A stretch of 64,000 nucleotides of DNA from Luzula sylvatica (taxonomy: Eukaryota; Streptophyta; Magnoliopsida; Poales; Juncaceae): NCBI GenBank assembly GCA_946800325.1, contig OX326957.1, positions 56,274,977-56,338,976 of the forward strand, written 5' to 3'. Of this stretch, positions 13,001-25,189 are shown piece after piece. A program made the position numbers and the translations under genes. The notes under the pieces are model-generated. The model searched no databases and was not told the origin of the DNA. It saw only the letters and a program-made list of their open reading frames with translations. Numbering within the stretch: the first letter of the stretch is position 1; every line of letters starts with the position of its first letter.

Positions 13001-14122
13001 AATCTTGTTTTGAATCGAAAAACAAACTTTCTTAGTGTTTGTGAAATTTGGTGAAAAGTTATGTATTAAAAGATACGATACAAATGATCTAAAAACACGT
13101 TATTTGAACTCCTCAAAGCGTTAAAATCTTGTTTTGAATCGAAAAACAAACTTTCTTAGTGTTTGTGAAATTTGGTGAAAAATTATGTAGTAAAAGATAC
13201 GATAAAAATGATAAAAAACACGTTATTTGAACTCCTCAAAGCGTTAAAATCTTGTTTTGAATCTAAAAACAAACTTTCATAGAGTTTGTGAAATTTGGTG
13301 AAAAGTTATATAGTAAAAGGTACGATACAAATGATCTAAAAATGCGTTATTTGAATCCCCAAAGCGTTAAAATCTTGTTTTGAATCGAAAAACAAAATTT
13401 CTTAGTGTTTGTGAAATTTGGTGAAAAGTTATGTTTTAAAAGATACGATACAAATGATCTAAAAACACGTTATTTGAACTCCTGAAAACGTTAAAATCTT
13501 GTTTTGAATCGAAAAACAAACTTTCTTAGTGTTTGTGAAATTTGGTGAAAAGTTATGTAGTAAAAGATACGATACAAATGATCTAAAAACATGTTATTTG
13601 AACTCCTCAAAGCGTTAAAATCTTGTTTTGAATCGAAAAACAAACTTTCTTAGTGTTTGTGAAATTTGGTGAAAAGTTATGTAGTAAAAGATACGATACA
13701 AATGATCTAAAAACACGTTATTTGAACTCCTGAAAACGTTAAAATCTTGTTTTGAATCGTAAAACAAACTTTCTTAGTGTTTGTGAAATTTGGTGAAAAG
13801 TTATGTAGTAAAAGATACGATACAAATAATCTAAAAACACGTTATTTGAACTCCTCAAAGCGTTAAAATCTTGTTTTGAATCGAAAAACAAAATTTCTTA
13901 GTGTTTGTAAAATTTGGTGAAAAGTTATGTAGTAAAAGATACAATACAAATGATCTTAAAACACATTATTTGAACTCCTCAAAGCGTAAAAATCTTGTTT
14001 TGAATCGAAAAACAAACTTTCTTAGTGTTTGTGAAATTTGGTGAAAAGTTATGTAGTAAAAGATACGATACAAATGATCTAAAATCACGTTATTTGAACT
14101 CCTCAAAGCGTTAAAATCTTGT
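7062..14122 (+). repeat. 7061-bp superunit, copy 2
   Basis: This copy begins with the same AATAATC-type monomer as base 1 and repeats the private variants of copy 1 in the same order, including AAATAAAC near 7319, GAAATTTTTTGTAG near 10206 and the 123-bp monomer near 12401. The repeated 91-codon reading frames at 5193-5468 and 12254-12529 (minus strand) are an identical pair created by this duplication, not genes. Confidence 0.9.
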
Positions 14123-16904
14123 TTTGAATCGAAAAACAAACTTTCTTAGTGTTTGTGAAATTTGGTGAAAAGTTATGTAGTAAAAGATACGATACAAATA
14201 ATCTAAAAACACGTTATTTGAACTCCTCAAAGCGTTAAAATCTTGTTTTGAATCGAAAAACAAACTTTCTTAGTGTTTGTAAAATTTGGTGAAAAGTTAT
14301 GTAGTAAAAGATACAATACAAATGATCTTAAAACACATTATTTGAACTCCTCAAAGCGTAAAAATCTTGTTTTGAATCGAAAAACAAACTTTCTTAGTGT
14401 TTGTGAAATTTGGTGAAAAATTATGTAGTAAAAGATATGATACAAATGATCTAAAAACACGTTATTTGAACTCCTGAAAACGTTAAAATCTTGTTTTGAA
14501 TCGAAAAACAAACTTTCTTAGTGTTTGTGAAATTTGGTGAAAAGTTATGTATTAAAAGATACGATACAAATGATCTAAAAACACGTTATTTGAACTCCTC
14601 AAAGCGTTAAAATCTTGTTTTGAATCGAAAAACAAACTTTCTTAGTGTGTGTGAAATTTGGTGAAAAATTTTGTAGTAAAAGATATGATAAAAATGATAA
14701 AAAAAACACGTTATTTGAACTCCTCAAAGCGTTAAAATCTTGTTTTGAATCTAAAAACAAACTTTCATAGAGTTTGTGAAATTTGGTGAAAAGTTATATA
14801 GTAAAAGGTACGATACAAATGATCTAAAAATGCGTTATTTGAATCCCCAAAGCGTTAAAATCTTGTTTTGAATAGAAAAAAAAAATTTCTTAGTGTTTGT
14901 GAAATTTGGTGAAAAGTTATGTTTTAAAAGATACGATACAAATGATCTAAAAACACGTTATTTGAACTCCTGAAAACGTTAAAATCTTGTTTTGAATCGA
15001 AAAACAAACTTTCTTAGTGTTTGTGAAATTTGGTGAAAAGTTATGTAGTAAAAGATACGATACAAATGATCTAAAAACACGTTATTTGAACTCCTCAAAG
15101 CGTTAAAATCTTGTTTTGAATCGAAAAACAAACTTTCTTAGTGTTTGTGAAATTTGGTGAAAAGTTATGTAGTAAAAGATACGATACAAATGATCTAAAA
15201 ACACGTTATTTGAACTCCTGAAAACGTTAAAATCTTGTTTTGAATCGTAAAACAAACTTTCTTAGTGTTTGTGAAATTTGGTGAAAAGTTATGTAGTAAA
15301 AGATACGATACAAATAATCTAAAAACACGTTATTTGAACTCCTCAAAGCGTTAAAATCTTGTTTTGAATCGAAAAACAAAATTTCTTAGTGTTTGTAAAA
15401 TTTGGTGAAAAGTTATGTAGTAAATGATACAATACAAATGATCTTAAAACACATTATTTGAACTCCTCAAAGCGTAAAAATCTTGTTTTGAATCGAAAAA
15501 CAAACTTTCTTAGTGTTTGTGAAATTTGGTGAAAAGTTATGTAGTAAAAGATACGATACAAATGATCTAAAAACACGTTATTTGAACTCCTCAAAGCGTT
15601 AAAATCTTGTTTTGAATCGAAAAACAAACTTTCTTAGTGTTTGTGAAATTTGGTGAAAAGTTATGTTGTAAAAGATACGATACAAATGATCTAAAAACAC
15701 GTTATTTGAACTCCTGAAAACGTTAAAATCTTGTTTTGAATCGAAAAACAAAATTTCTTAGTGTTTGTGAAATTTGGTGAAAAGTTATGTAGTAAAAGAT
15801 ACGATACAAATAATCTAAAAACACGTTATTTGAACTCCTCAAAGCGTTAAAATCTTGTTTTGAATCGAAAAACAAACTTTCTTAGTGTTTGTAAAATTTG
15901 GTGAAAAGTTATGTAGTAAAAGATACAATACAAATGATCTTAAAACACATTATTTGAACTCCTCAAAGCGTAAAAATCTTGTTTTGAATCGAAAAACAAA
16001 CTTTCTTAGTGTTTGTGAAATTTGGTGAAAAGTTTTGTAGTAAAAGATATGATACAAATGATCTAAAAACACGTTATTTGAACTCCTGAAAACGTTAAAA
16101 TCTTGTTTTGAATCGAAAAACAAACTTTCTTAGTGTTTGTGAAATTTGGTGAAAAGTTATGTATTAAAAGATACGATACAAATAATCTAAAAACACGTTA
16201 TTTGAACTCCTCAAAGCGTTAAAATCTTGTTTTGAATCGAAAAACAAACTTTCTTAGTGTTTGTGAAATTTGGTGAAAAATTATGTAGTAAAAGATATGA
16301 TAAAAATGATAAAAAACACGTTATTTGAACTCCTCAAAGCGTTAAAATCTTGTTTTGAATCTAAAAACAAACTTTCATAGAGTTTGTGAAATTTGGTGAA
16401 AAGTTATATAGTAAAAGGTACGATACAAATGATCTAAAAATGCGTTATTTGAATCCCCAAAGCGTTAAAATCTTGTTTTGAATCGAAAAACAAAATTTCT
16501 TAGTGTTTGTGAAATTTGGTGAAAAGTTATGTTTTAAAAGATACGATACAAATGATCTAAAAACACGTTATTTGAACTCCTGAAAACGTTAAAATCTTGT
16601 TTTGAATCGAAAAACAAACTTTCTTAGTGTTTGTGAAATTTGGTGAAAAGTTATGTAGTAAAAGATACGATACAAATGATCTAAAAACACGTTATTTGAA
16701 CTCCTCAAAGCGTTAAAATCTTGTTTTGAATCGAAAAACAAACTTTCTTAGTGTTTGTGAAATTTGGTGAAAAGTTATGTAGTAAAAGATACGATACAAA
16801 TGATCTAAAAACACGTTATTTGAACTCCTGAAAACGTTAAAATCTTGTTTTGAATCGAAAAACAAACTTTCTTAGTGTTTGTGAAATTTGGTGAAAAGTT
16901 ATGT
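14123..16904 (+). repeat. 7061-bp superunit, partial third copy
   Basis: The sequence follows copies 1 and 2 for about 2.8 kb (22 monomers). It then diverges near 16905, where copies 1 and 2 have TATGTTTTAAAAG and this copy has TATGTAGTAAAAG followed by AATAATC. One early difference is AAACAAAC near 14382, where copies 1 and 2 have AAATAAAC, so this copy is slightly older or separately converted. The last part of this region is also the start of the 7352-bp superunit. Confidence 0.82.
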
Positions 16905-17837
16905 AGTAAAAGATACGATACAAATAATCTAAAAACACGTTATTTGAACTCCTCAAAGCGTTAAAATCTTGTTTTGAATCGAAAAACAAAATTTCTTAGT
17001 GTTTGTAAAATTTGGTGAAAAGTTATGTAGTAAAAGATACAATACAAATGATCTTAAAACACATTATTTGAACTCCTCAAAGCGTAAAAATCTTGTTTTG
17101 AATCGAAAAACAAACTTTCTTAGTGTTTGTGAAATTTCGTGAAAAGTTATGTAGTAAAAGATACGATACAAATAATCTAAAAACACGTTATTTGAACTCC
17201 TCAAAGCGTTAAAATCTTGTTTTGAATCGAAAAACAAACTTTCTTAGTGTTTGTAAAATTTGGTGAAAAGTTATGTAGTAAAAGATACAATACAAATGAT
17301 CTTAAAACACATTATTTGAACTCCTCAAAGCGTAAAAATCTTGTTTTGAATCGAAAAACAAACTATCTTAGTGTTTGTGAAATTTGGTGAAAAGTTATGT
17401 AGTAAAAGATATGATACAAATGATCTAAAAACACGTTATTTGAACTCCTGAAAACGTTAAAATCTTGTTTTGAATCGAAAAACAAACTTTCTTAGTGTTT
17501 GTGAAATTTGGTGAAAAGTTATGTAGTAAAAGATACGATACAAATAATCTAAAAACACGTTATTTGAACTCCTCAAAGCGTTAAAATCTTGTTTTGAATC
17601 GAAAAACAAACTTTCTTAGTGTTTGTAAAATTTGGTGAAAAGTTATGTAGTAAAAGATACCATACAAATGATCTTAAAACACATTATTTGAACTCCTCAA
17701 AGCGTTAAAATCTTGTTTTGAATCAAAAAACAAACTTTCGTAGTGTTTGTTAAATTTGGTGAAAAGTTATGTAGTAAAAGATACGATACAAAAGATCTAA
17801 AAACACGTTATTTGAACTCATGAAAGCGTTAAAATCA
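16905..17837 (+). repeat. + monomers leading into the first inversion
   Basis: About 7.5 monomers of B, C, A and D type lie here, with private variants GAAATTTCGTG (near 17131), AACTATCTTAG (near 17362), GATACCATAC (near 17657) and GAATCAAAAAAC (near 17721). All recur 7352 bp downstream. The final monomer carries TTCGTAGTG and GAACTCATGAAAGCG. That monomer, called X here, stands immediately left of seven of the eight inverted blocks in its standard form, and of the eighth in a slightly diverged form. Confidence 0.8.
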
Positions 17838-18685
17838 AATAAAGTTTGTTTTTCGATTCAAAACAAGATTTTAACGCTTTGAAGAGTTCAAATAACGTGT
17901 TTTTAGATCGTTTGTATCGTATATTTTAATACATAAATTTTCCCCAAATTTCACAAACACTAAGAAAATTTGTTTTTCGATTAAAAACATGATTTTAACG
18001 CTTTGAGGAGTTCAAATAACGTGTTTTTAGATCATTTGTATCGTATCTTTTACTACATAATTTTTCACCAAATTTCACAAGCACTAAGAAAGTTTGTTTT
18101 TCGATTCAAAACTAGATTTTAACGCTTTGAGGAGTTCAAATAACGTGTTTTTAGATCATTTGTATCGTATCTTTTAATACATAACTTTTCACCAAATTTC
18201 ACAAACACTAAGAAAGTTTGTTTTTCGATTCAAAACAAGATTTGAACGCTTTGAGGAGTTAAAATAACGTGTTTTTGGATCATTTGTATCGTACCTTTTA
18301 CTACATAACTTTTCACCAAATTTCACAAACTCTATGAAAGTTTGTTTTTAGATTCAAAACAAGATTTTAACGCTTTGAGGAGTTCAAATAATGTGTTTTT
18401 ATATCATTTGTATCGTATGCTTTACTACATAACTTTTCACCAAATTTCACAAACTCTAAAACAAGATTTTAACGCTTTGAGGAGTTCAAATAACGTGTTT
18501 TTAGATCATTTGTATCGTACCTTTTACTACATAACTTTTCACCAAATTTCACAAACAGTAAGAAAGTTTGTTTTCAGATTCAAAACAAGATTTTAACGCT
18601 TTGAGGAGTTCAAATAACGTGTTTTTATATCATTTGTATCGTATCCTTTACTACATAACTTTTTACCAAATTTCACAAACTCTAT
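17838..18685 (-). repeat. Inverted block I1 (848 bp)
   Basis: Monomers switch to reverse orientation after GCGTTAAAATC. The block starts AAATAAAGTTTG and runs to CACAAACTCT, after which + sequence resumes with ATGTTTTGCATCG. It holds about seven monomers, including one of 102 bp with a 22-bp deletion (CTCT joined to AAAACAAG near 18457). Compared with the longest block (I4) it lacks about nine internal monomers. The 84-codon frame at 18342-18596 lies here because the 102-bp monomer keeps phase; it is not a gene. Confidence 0.93.
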
Positions 18686-19165
18686 GTTTTGCATCGAAAA
18701 ACAATCTTTCTTAGTGTTTGTGAAATTTGGTGAAAAGTTATGTAGTAAAAGATACGACACAAATGATCTTAAAACACGTTATTTGAGCTGCTCAAAGCGT
18801 TAAAAGCTTGTTTTGAATCAAAAAACAGAATTTCTTAGTGTTTGCGAAATTTGGTGAAAAGTTATGTAGTAAAAGATACGATACAAATAATCTAAAAACA
18901 CGTTATTTGAACTCCTCAAAGCGTTTCGATCATGTTTTGAATCGAAAAACAAACTTTCTTAGTGTTTGTGAAATTTGGTGAAAAGTTATGTAGTAAAAGA
19001 TACGATACAAATGATCTAAAAACACGTTATTTGAACTCTTCAAAGCGTTAAAATCTTGTTTTGAATCGAAAAACAAACTTTCTTAGTGTTTGTGAAATTT
19101 GGTGAAAAGTTATGTAGTAAAAGATACGATACAAATGATCTAAAAACACGTTATTTGAACTCCTC
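18686..19165 (+). repeat. Diverged four-monomer + linker right of I1
   Basis: This linker has variants seen only beside inverted blocks: TTTTGCATCG, AACAATCTTTC, GATACGACAC, GAGCTGCTCAAAG, AAAAGCTTG (which contains an AAGCTT word at 18804), GTTTGCGAAA and GCGTTTCGATCATG. Sister linkers follow I2, I3, I4 and I7, with AAGCTT at 26156, 34477, 39353 and 56008. I saw that hexamer nowhere else in the window, so it could serve as a physical marker of this module. Confidence 0.85.
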
Positions 19166-19602
19166 AAAGCGTTGGAGGAGTTCAAATAACCTGTTTTTAG
19201 ATCATTTGTATCGTATCTTTTACTACATAACTTTTCACCAAATTTCACAAACACTAAGAAAGTTTGTTTTTCGATTCAAAACATGATTTCAACGCTTTGA
19301 GGAATTCAAATAACGTGTTTTTAGATCATTTGTATCGTATCTTTTACTACATAACTTTTCACCAAATTTCACAAACACTAAGAAAGTTTGTTCTTAGTGT
19401 TTGTGAAATTTGGTGAAAAGTTATGTAGTAAAAGGTACGATACAAATGATCTAAAAACACGTTATTTGAGCTCCTCAAAGCATTAAAATCTTGTTTTGAA
19501 TCGAAAAACAAACTTTCTTACTGTTTGTGAAATTTGGTGAAAAGTTATGTAGTAAAAGATACGATACAAATGATCTAAAAACACGTTATTTGAACTCCTG
19601 AA
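18953..19602. repeat. Double palindrome 1 (centres 19170 and 19387)
   Basis: A 217-bp piece (about 19171-19387) is inverted relative to both neighbours. At the first centre, arms GTTATTTGAACTCCTC and GAGGAGTTCAAATAAC flank nine bases (AAAGCGTTG). At the second, CACTAAGAA and TTCTTAGTG flank AGTTTG. The similarity continues outward for about 217 bp on both sides with few mismatches, so two alternative hairpins or cruciforms could compete for the central piece. Overlapping frames at 19048-19254 (-) and 19086-19286 (+) encode almost the same peptide because of this symmetry and are not genes. Confidence 0.92.
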
Positions 19603-21635
19603 AACGTTAAAATCTTGTTTTGAATCGAAAAACAAACTTTCTTAGTGTTTGTGAAATTTGGTGAAAAGTTATGTAGTAAATGATACGATACAAATGATCT
19701 AAAAACACGTTATTTGAACTCCTCAAAGCGTTAAGATCATGTTTTGAATCGAAAAACAAACTTTCTTAGTGTTTGTGAAATTTGGTGAAAAGTTATGTAG
19801 TAAAAGATACGATACAAATGATCTAAAAACACGTTATTTGAACTCCTCAAAGCGTTAAAATCTTGTTTTGAATCGAAAAACAAACTTTCTTAGTGTTTGT
19901 GAAATTTGGTGAAAAGTTATGTAGTAAAAGATACGATACAAATGATCTAAAAACACGTTATTTGAACTCCTGAAAACGTTAAAATCTTGTTTTGAATCGA
20001 AAAACAAACTTTCTTAGTGTTTGTGAAATTTGGTGAAAAGTTATGTAGTAAAAGATACGATGAAAATAATCTAAAAACACGTTATTTGAACTCCTCAAAG
20101 CGTTAAAATCTTGTTTTGAATCGAAAAACAAAATTTCTTAGTGTTTGTAAAATTTGGTGAAAAGTTATGTAGTAAAAGATACAATACAAATGATCTTAAA
20201 ACACATTATTTGAACTCCTCAAAGCGTAAAAATCTTGTTTTGAATCGAAAAACAAACTTTCTTAGTGTTTGTGAAATTTGGTGAAAAGTTATGTAGTAAA
20301 AGATACGATACAAATGATCTAAAAACACGTTATTTGAACTCCTCAAAGCGTTAAAATCTTGTTTTGAATCGAAAAACAAACTTTATTAGTGTTTGTGAAA
20401 TTTGGTGAAAAGTTATGTAGTAAAAGATACGATACAAATGATCTAAAAACACGTTATTTGAACTCCTGAAAACGTTAAAATCTTGTTTTGAATCGAAAAA
20501 CAAACTTTCTTAGTGTTTCTGAAATTTGGTGAAAAGTTATGTAGTAAAAGATACGATACAAATAATCTAAAAACACGTTATTTGAACTCCTCAAAGCGTT
20601 AAAATCTTGTTTTGAATCGAAAAACAAACTTTCTTAGTGTTTGTAAAATTTGGTGAAAAGTTATGTAGTAAAAGATACAATACAAATGATCTTAAAACAC
20701 ATTATTTGAACTCCTCAAAGCGTAAAAATCTTGTTTTGAATCGAAAAACAAACTTTCTTAGTGTTTGTGAAATTTGGTGAAAAGTTATGTAGTAAAAGAT
20801 ATGATACAAATGATCTAAAAACACGTTATTTGAACTCCTGAAAACGTTAAAATCTTGTTTTGAATCGAAAAACAAACTTTCTTAGTGTTTGTGAAATTTG
20901 GTGAAAAGTTATGTATTAAAAGATACGATACAAATGATCTAAAAACACGTTATTTGAACTCCTCAAAGCGTTAAAATCTTGTTTTGAATCGAAAAACAAA
21001 CTTTCTTAGTGTTTGTGAAATTTGGTGAAAAATTATGTAGTAAAAGATATGATAAAAATGATAAAAAACACGTTATTTGAACTCCTCAAAGCGTTAAAAT
21101 CTTGTTTTGAATCTAAAAACAAACTTTCATAGAGTTTGTGAAATTTGGTGAAAAGTTATATAGTAAAAGGTACGATACAAATGATCTAAAAATGCGTTAT
21201 TTGAATCCCCAAAGCGTTAAAATCTTGTTTTGAATCGAAAAACAAAATTTCTTAGTGTTTGTGAAATTTGGTGAAAAGTTATGTTTTAAAAGATACGATA
21301 CAAATGATCTAAAAACACGTTATTTGAACTCCTCAAAGCGTTAAAATCTTGTTTTGAATCGAAAAACAAAATTTCTTAGTGTTTGTAAAATTTGGTGAAA
21401 AGTTATGTAGTAAATGATACAATACAAATGATCTTAAAACACATTATTTGAACTCCTCAAAGCGTAAAAATCTTGTTTTGAATCGAAAAACAAACTTTCT
21501 TAGTGTTTGTGAAATTTGGTGAAAAGTTATGTAGTAAAAGATACGATACAAATGATCTAAAAACACGTTATTTGAACTCCTCAAAGCGTTAAAATCTTGT
21601 TTTGAATCGAAAAACAAACTTTCTTAGTGTTTGTG

Positions 21636-22997
21636 AAATTTGGTGAAAAGTTATGTTGTAAAAGATACGATACAAATGATCTAAAAACACGTTATTTGAA
21701 CTCCTGGAAACGTTAAAATCTTGTTTTGAATCGAAAAACAAAATTTCTTAGTGTTTGTGAAATTTGGTGAAAAGTTATGTAGTAAAAGATACGATACAAA
21801 TAATCTAAAAACACGTTATTTGAACTCCTCAAAGCGTTAAAATCTTGTTTTGAATCGAAAAACAAACTTTCTTAGTGTTTGTAAAATTTGGTGAAAAGTT
21901 ATGTAGTAAAAGATACAATACAAATGATCTTAAAACACATTATTTGAACTCCTCAAAGCGTAAAAATCTTGTTTTGAATCGAAAAACAAACTTTCTTAGT
22001 GTTTGTGAAATTTGGTGAAAAGTTTTGTAGTAAAAGATATGATACAAATGATCTAAAAACACGTTATTTGAACTCCTGAAAACGTTAAAATCTTGTTTTG
22101 AATCGAAAAACAAACTTTCTTAGTGTTTGTGAAATTTGGTGAAAAGTTATGTATTAAAAGATACGATACAAATAATCTAAAAACACGTTATTTGAACTCC
22201 TCAAAGCGTTAAAATCTTGTTTTGAATCGAAAAACAAACTTTCTTAGTGTTTGTGAAATTTGGTGAAAAATTATGTAGTAAAAGATATGATAAAAATGAT
22301 AAAAAACACGTTATTTGAACTCCTCAAAGCGTTAAAATCTTGTTTTGAATCTAAAAACAAACTTTCATAGAGTTTGTGAAATTTGGTGAAAAGTTATATA
22401 GTAAAAGGTACGATACAAATGATCTAAAAATGCGTTATTTGAATCCCCAAAGCGTTAAAATCTTGTTTTGAATCGAAAAACAAAATTTCTTAGTGTTTGT
22501 GAAATTTGGTGAAAAGTTATGTTTTAAAAGATACGATACAAATGATCTAAAAACACGTTATTTGAACTCCTGAAAACGTTAAAATCTTGTTTTGAATCGA
22601 AAAACAAACTTTCTTAGTGTTTGTGAAATTTGGTGAAAAGTTATGTAGTACAAGATACGATACAAATGATCTAAAAACACGTTATTTGAACTCCTCAAAG
22701 CGTTAAAATCTTGTTTTGAATCGAAAAACAAACTTTCTTAGTGTTTGTGAAATTTGGTGAAAAGTTATGTAGTAAAAGATACGATACAAATGATCTAAAA
22801 ACACGTTATTTGAACTCCTGAAAACGTTAAAATCTTGTTTTGAATCGAAAAACAAACTTTCTTAGTGTTTGTGAAATTTGGTGAAAAGTTATGTAGTAAA
22901 AGATACGATACAAATAATCTAAAAACACGTTATTTGAACTCCTCAAAGCGTTAAAATCTTGTTTTGAATCGAAAAACAAAATTTCTTAGTGTTTGTA
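21636..22997 (+). repeat. 1362-bp tandem duplication, left copy (11 monomers)
   Basis: This copy is repeated directly at 22998-24359. Both copies share CTCCTGGAAACG (at 21706 and 23068), whereas the homologous position near 15714 has CTCCTGAAAACG. The change therefore happened before the duplication, making this one of the youngest tandem events in the window. GTACAAGATACG near 22650 is private to the left copy. Confidence 0.85.
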
Positions 22998-24359
22998 AAA
23001 TTTGGTGAAAAGTTATGTTGTAAAAGATACGATACAAATGATCTAAAAACACGTTATTTGAACTCCTGGAAACGTTAAAATCTTGTTTTGAATCGAAAAA
23101 CAAAATTTCTTAGTGTTTGTGAAATTTGGTGAAAAGTTATGTAGTAAAAGATACGATACAAATAATCTAAAAACACGTTATTTGAACTCCTCAAAGCGTT
23201 AAAATCTTGTTTTGAATCGAAAAACAAACTTTCTTAGTGTTTGTAAAATTTGGTGAAAAGTTATGTAGTAAAAGATACAATACAAATGATCTTAAAACAC
23301 ATTATTTGAACTCCTCAAAGCGTAAAAATCTTGTTTTGAATCGAAAAACAAACTTTCTTAGTGTTTGTGAAATTTGGTGAAAAGTTTTGTAGTAAAAGAT
23401 ATGATACAAATGATCTAAAAACACGTTATTTGAACTCCTGAAAACGTTAAAATCTTGTTTTGAATCGAAAAACAAACTTTCTTAGTGTTTGTGAAATTTG
23501 GTGAAAAGTTATGTATTAAAAGATACGATACAAATAATCTAAAAACACGTTATTTGAACTCCTCAAAGCGTTAAAATCTTGTTTTGAATCGAAAAACAAA
23601 CTTTCTTAGTGTTTGTGAAATTTGGTGAAAAATTATGTAGTAAAAGATATGATAAAAATGATAAAAAACACGTTATTTGAACTCCTCAAAGCGTTAAAAT
23701 CTTGTTTTGAATCTAAAAACAAACTTTCATAGAGTTTGTGAAATTTGGTGAAAAGTTATATAGTAAAAGGTACGATACAAATGATCTAAAAATGCGTTAT
23801 TTGAATCCCCAAAGCGTTAAAATCTTGTTTTGAATCGAAAAACAAAATTTCTTAGTGTTTGTGAAATTTGGTGAAAAGTTATGTTTTAAAAGATACGATA
23901 CAAATGATCTAAAAACACGTTATTTGAACTCCTGAAAACGTTAAAATCTTGTTTTGAATCGAAAAACAAACTTTCTTAGTGTTTGTGAAATTTGGTGAAA
24001 AGTTATGTAGTAAAAGATACGATACAAATGATCTAAAAACACGTTATTTGAACTCCTCAAAGCGTTAAAATCTTGTTTTGAATCGAAAAACAAACTTTCT
24101 TAGTGTTTGTGAAATTTGGTGAAAAGTTATGTAGTAAAAGATACGATACAAATGATCTAAAAACACGTTATTTGAACTCCTGAAAACGTTAAAATCTTGT
24201 TTTGAATCGAAAAACAAACTTTCTTAGTGTTTGTGAAATTTGGTGAAAAGTTATGTAGTAAAAGATACGATACAAATAATCTAAAAACACGTTATTTGAA
24301 CTCCTCAAAGCGTTAAAATCTTGTTTTGAATCGAAAAACAAAATTTCTTAGTGTTTGTA
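22998..24359 (+). repeat. 1362-bp tandem duplication, right copy
   Basis: This is the direct repeat of 21636-22997, ending where TATGTAGTAAAAG replaces the TATGTTGTAAAAG that begins each copy. Its length equals the 11-monomer cassette at 5700-7061, so unequal exchange between cassettes in register is a simple explanation (inference). Confidence 0.85.
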
Positions 24360-25189
24360 AAATTTGGTGAAAAGTTATGTAGTAAAAGATACAATACAAA
24401 TGATCTTAAAACACATTATTTGAACTCCTCAAAGCGTAAAAATCTTGTTTTGAATCGAAAAACAAACTTTCTTAGTGTTTGTGAAATTTCGTGAAAAGTT
24501 ATGTAGTAAAAGATACGATACAAATAATCTAAAAACACGTTATTTGAACTCCTCAAAGCGTTAAAATCTTGTTTTGAATCGAAAAACAAACTTTCTTAGT
24601 GTTTGTAAAATTTGGTGAAAAGTTATGTAGTAAAAGATACAATACAAATGATCTTAAAACACATTATTTGAACTCCTCAAAGCGTAAAAATCTTGTTTTG
24701 AATCGAAAAACAAACTATCTTAGTGTTTGTGAAATTTGGTGAAAAGTTATGTAGTAAAAGATATGATACAAATGATCTAAAAACACGTTATTTGAACTCC
24801 TGAAAACGTTAAAATCTTGTTTTGAATCGAAAAACAAACTTTCTTAGTGTTTGTGAAATTTGGTGAAAAGTTATGTAGTAAAAGATACGATACAAATAAT
24901 CTAAAAACACGTTATTTGAACTCCTCAAAGCGTTAAAATCTTGTTTTGAATCGAAAAACAAACTTTCTTAGTGTTTGTAAAATTTGGTGAAAAGTTATGT
25001 AGTAAAAGATACCATACAAATGATCTTAAAACACATTATTTGAACTCCTCAAAGCGTTAAAATCTTGTTTTGAATCAAAAAACAAACTTTCGTAGTGTTT
25101 GTTAAATTTGGTGAAAAGTTATGTAGTAAAAGATACGATACAAAAGATCTAAAAACACGTTATTTGAACTCATGAAAGCGTTAAAATCA

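Larger units (their letters stand above)
15646..21333 (+). repeat. 7352-bp superunit, copy 1 (5688 bp shared)
   Basis: This segment recurs at 22998-28685 with an offset of 7352 bp through both + and inverted parts. Matching anchors include TTTCGTG at 17135 and 24487, both palindrome centres, and GATGAAAATAATC at about 20059 and 27411. The left limit is set by GTGAAATTT versus GTAAAATTT at 15645/22997, the right limit by CTCCTCAAAG versus CTCCTGAAAA at 21334/28686. A few single-base differences exist, for example GTATGC near 18416 against GTATCC near 25768. Confidence 0.85.
19391..25189 (+). repeat. + stretch between the first and second inversion modules
   Basis: These are tandem + monomers with no gene. 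The beginning has GAGCTCCTCAAAGCATT, TTACTGTTTG and GCGTTAAGATCATG variants, followed by A, A', B, C, D, E, F, G and H types. CTTTATTAG near 20389 marks a lineage that reappears at about 27733, 31201, 35558, 40931, 45272 and 48370. The middle (21334-22997) matches 15344-17007 at an offset of 5990 bp, and the 1362-bp duplication follows. Confidence 0.85.

Noticed and set aside
18342..18596. 84-codon plus-strand frame, with relatives at 25694-25948, 34038-34277, 38891-39145 and 55546-55800
   Set aside because: All lie in inverted blocks and depend on the 102-bp monomer (a multiple of three) left by a 22-bp deletion. The peptide is the same satellite translation as on the minus strand of + monomers, and it is interrupted by indels in sister blocks.
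17838..18685. Inverted blocks as a transposon or MITE insertion
   Set aside because: The blocks consist wholly of satellite monomers, with no terminal inverted repeats, target-site duplication or coding sequence. Rearrangement of the array itself explains them better.
19048..19286. Overlapping minus and plus frames of 68 and 66 codons, also at 26400, 34721, 39597 and 56252
   Set aside because: They span the first centre of the double palindrome, so both strands give nearly the same peptide. This is a consequence of symmetry, not two genes.
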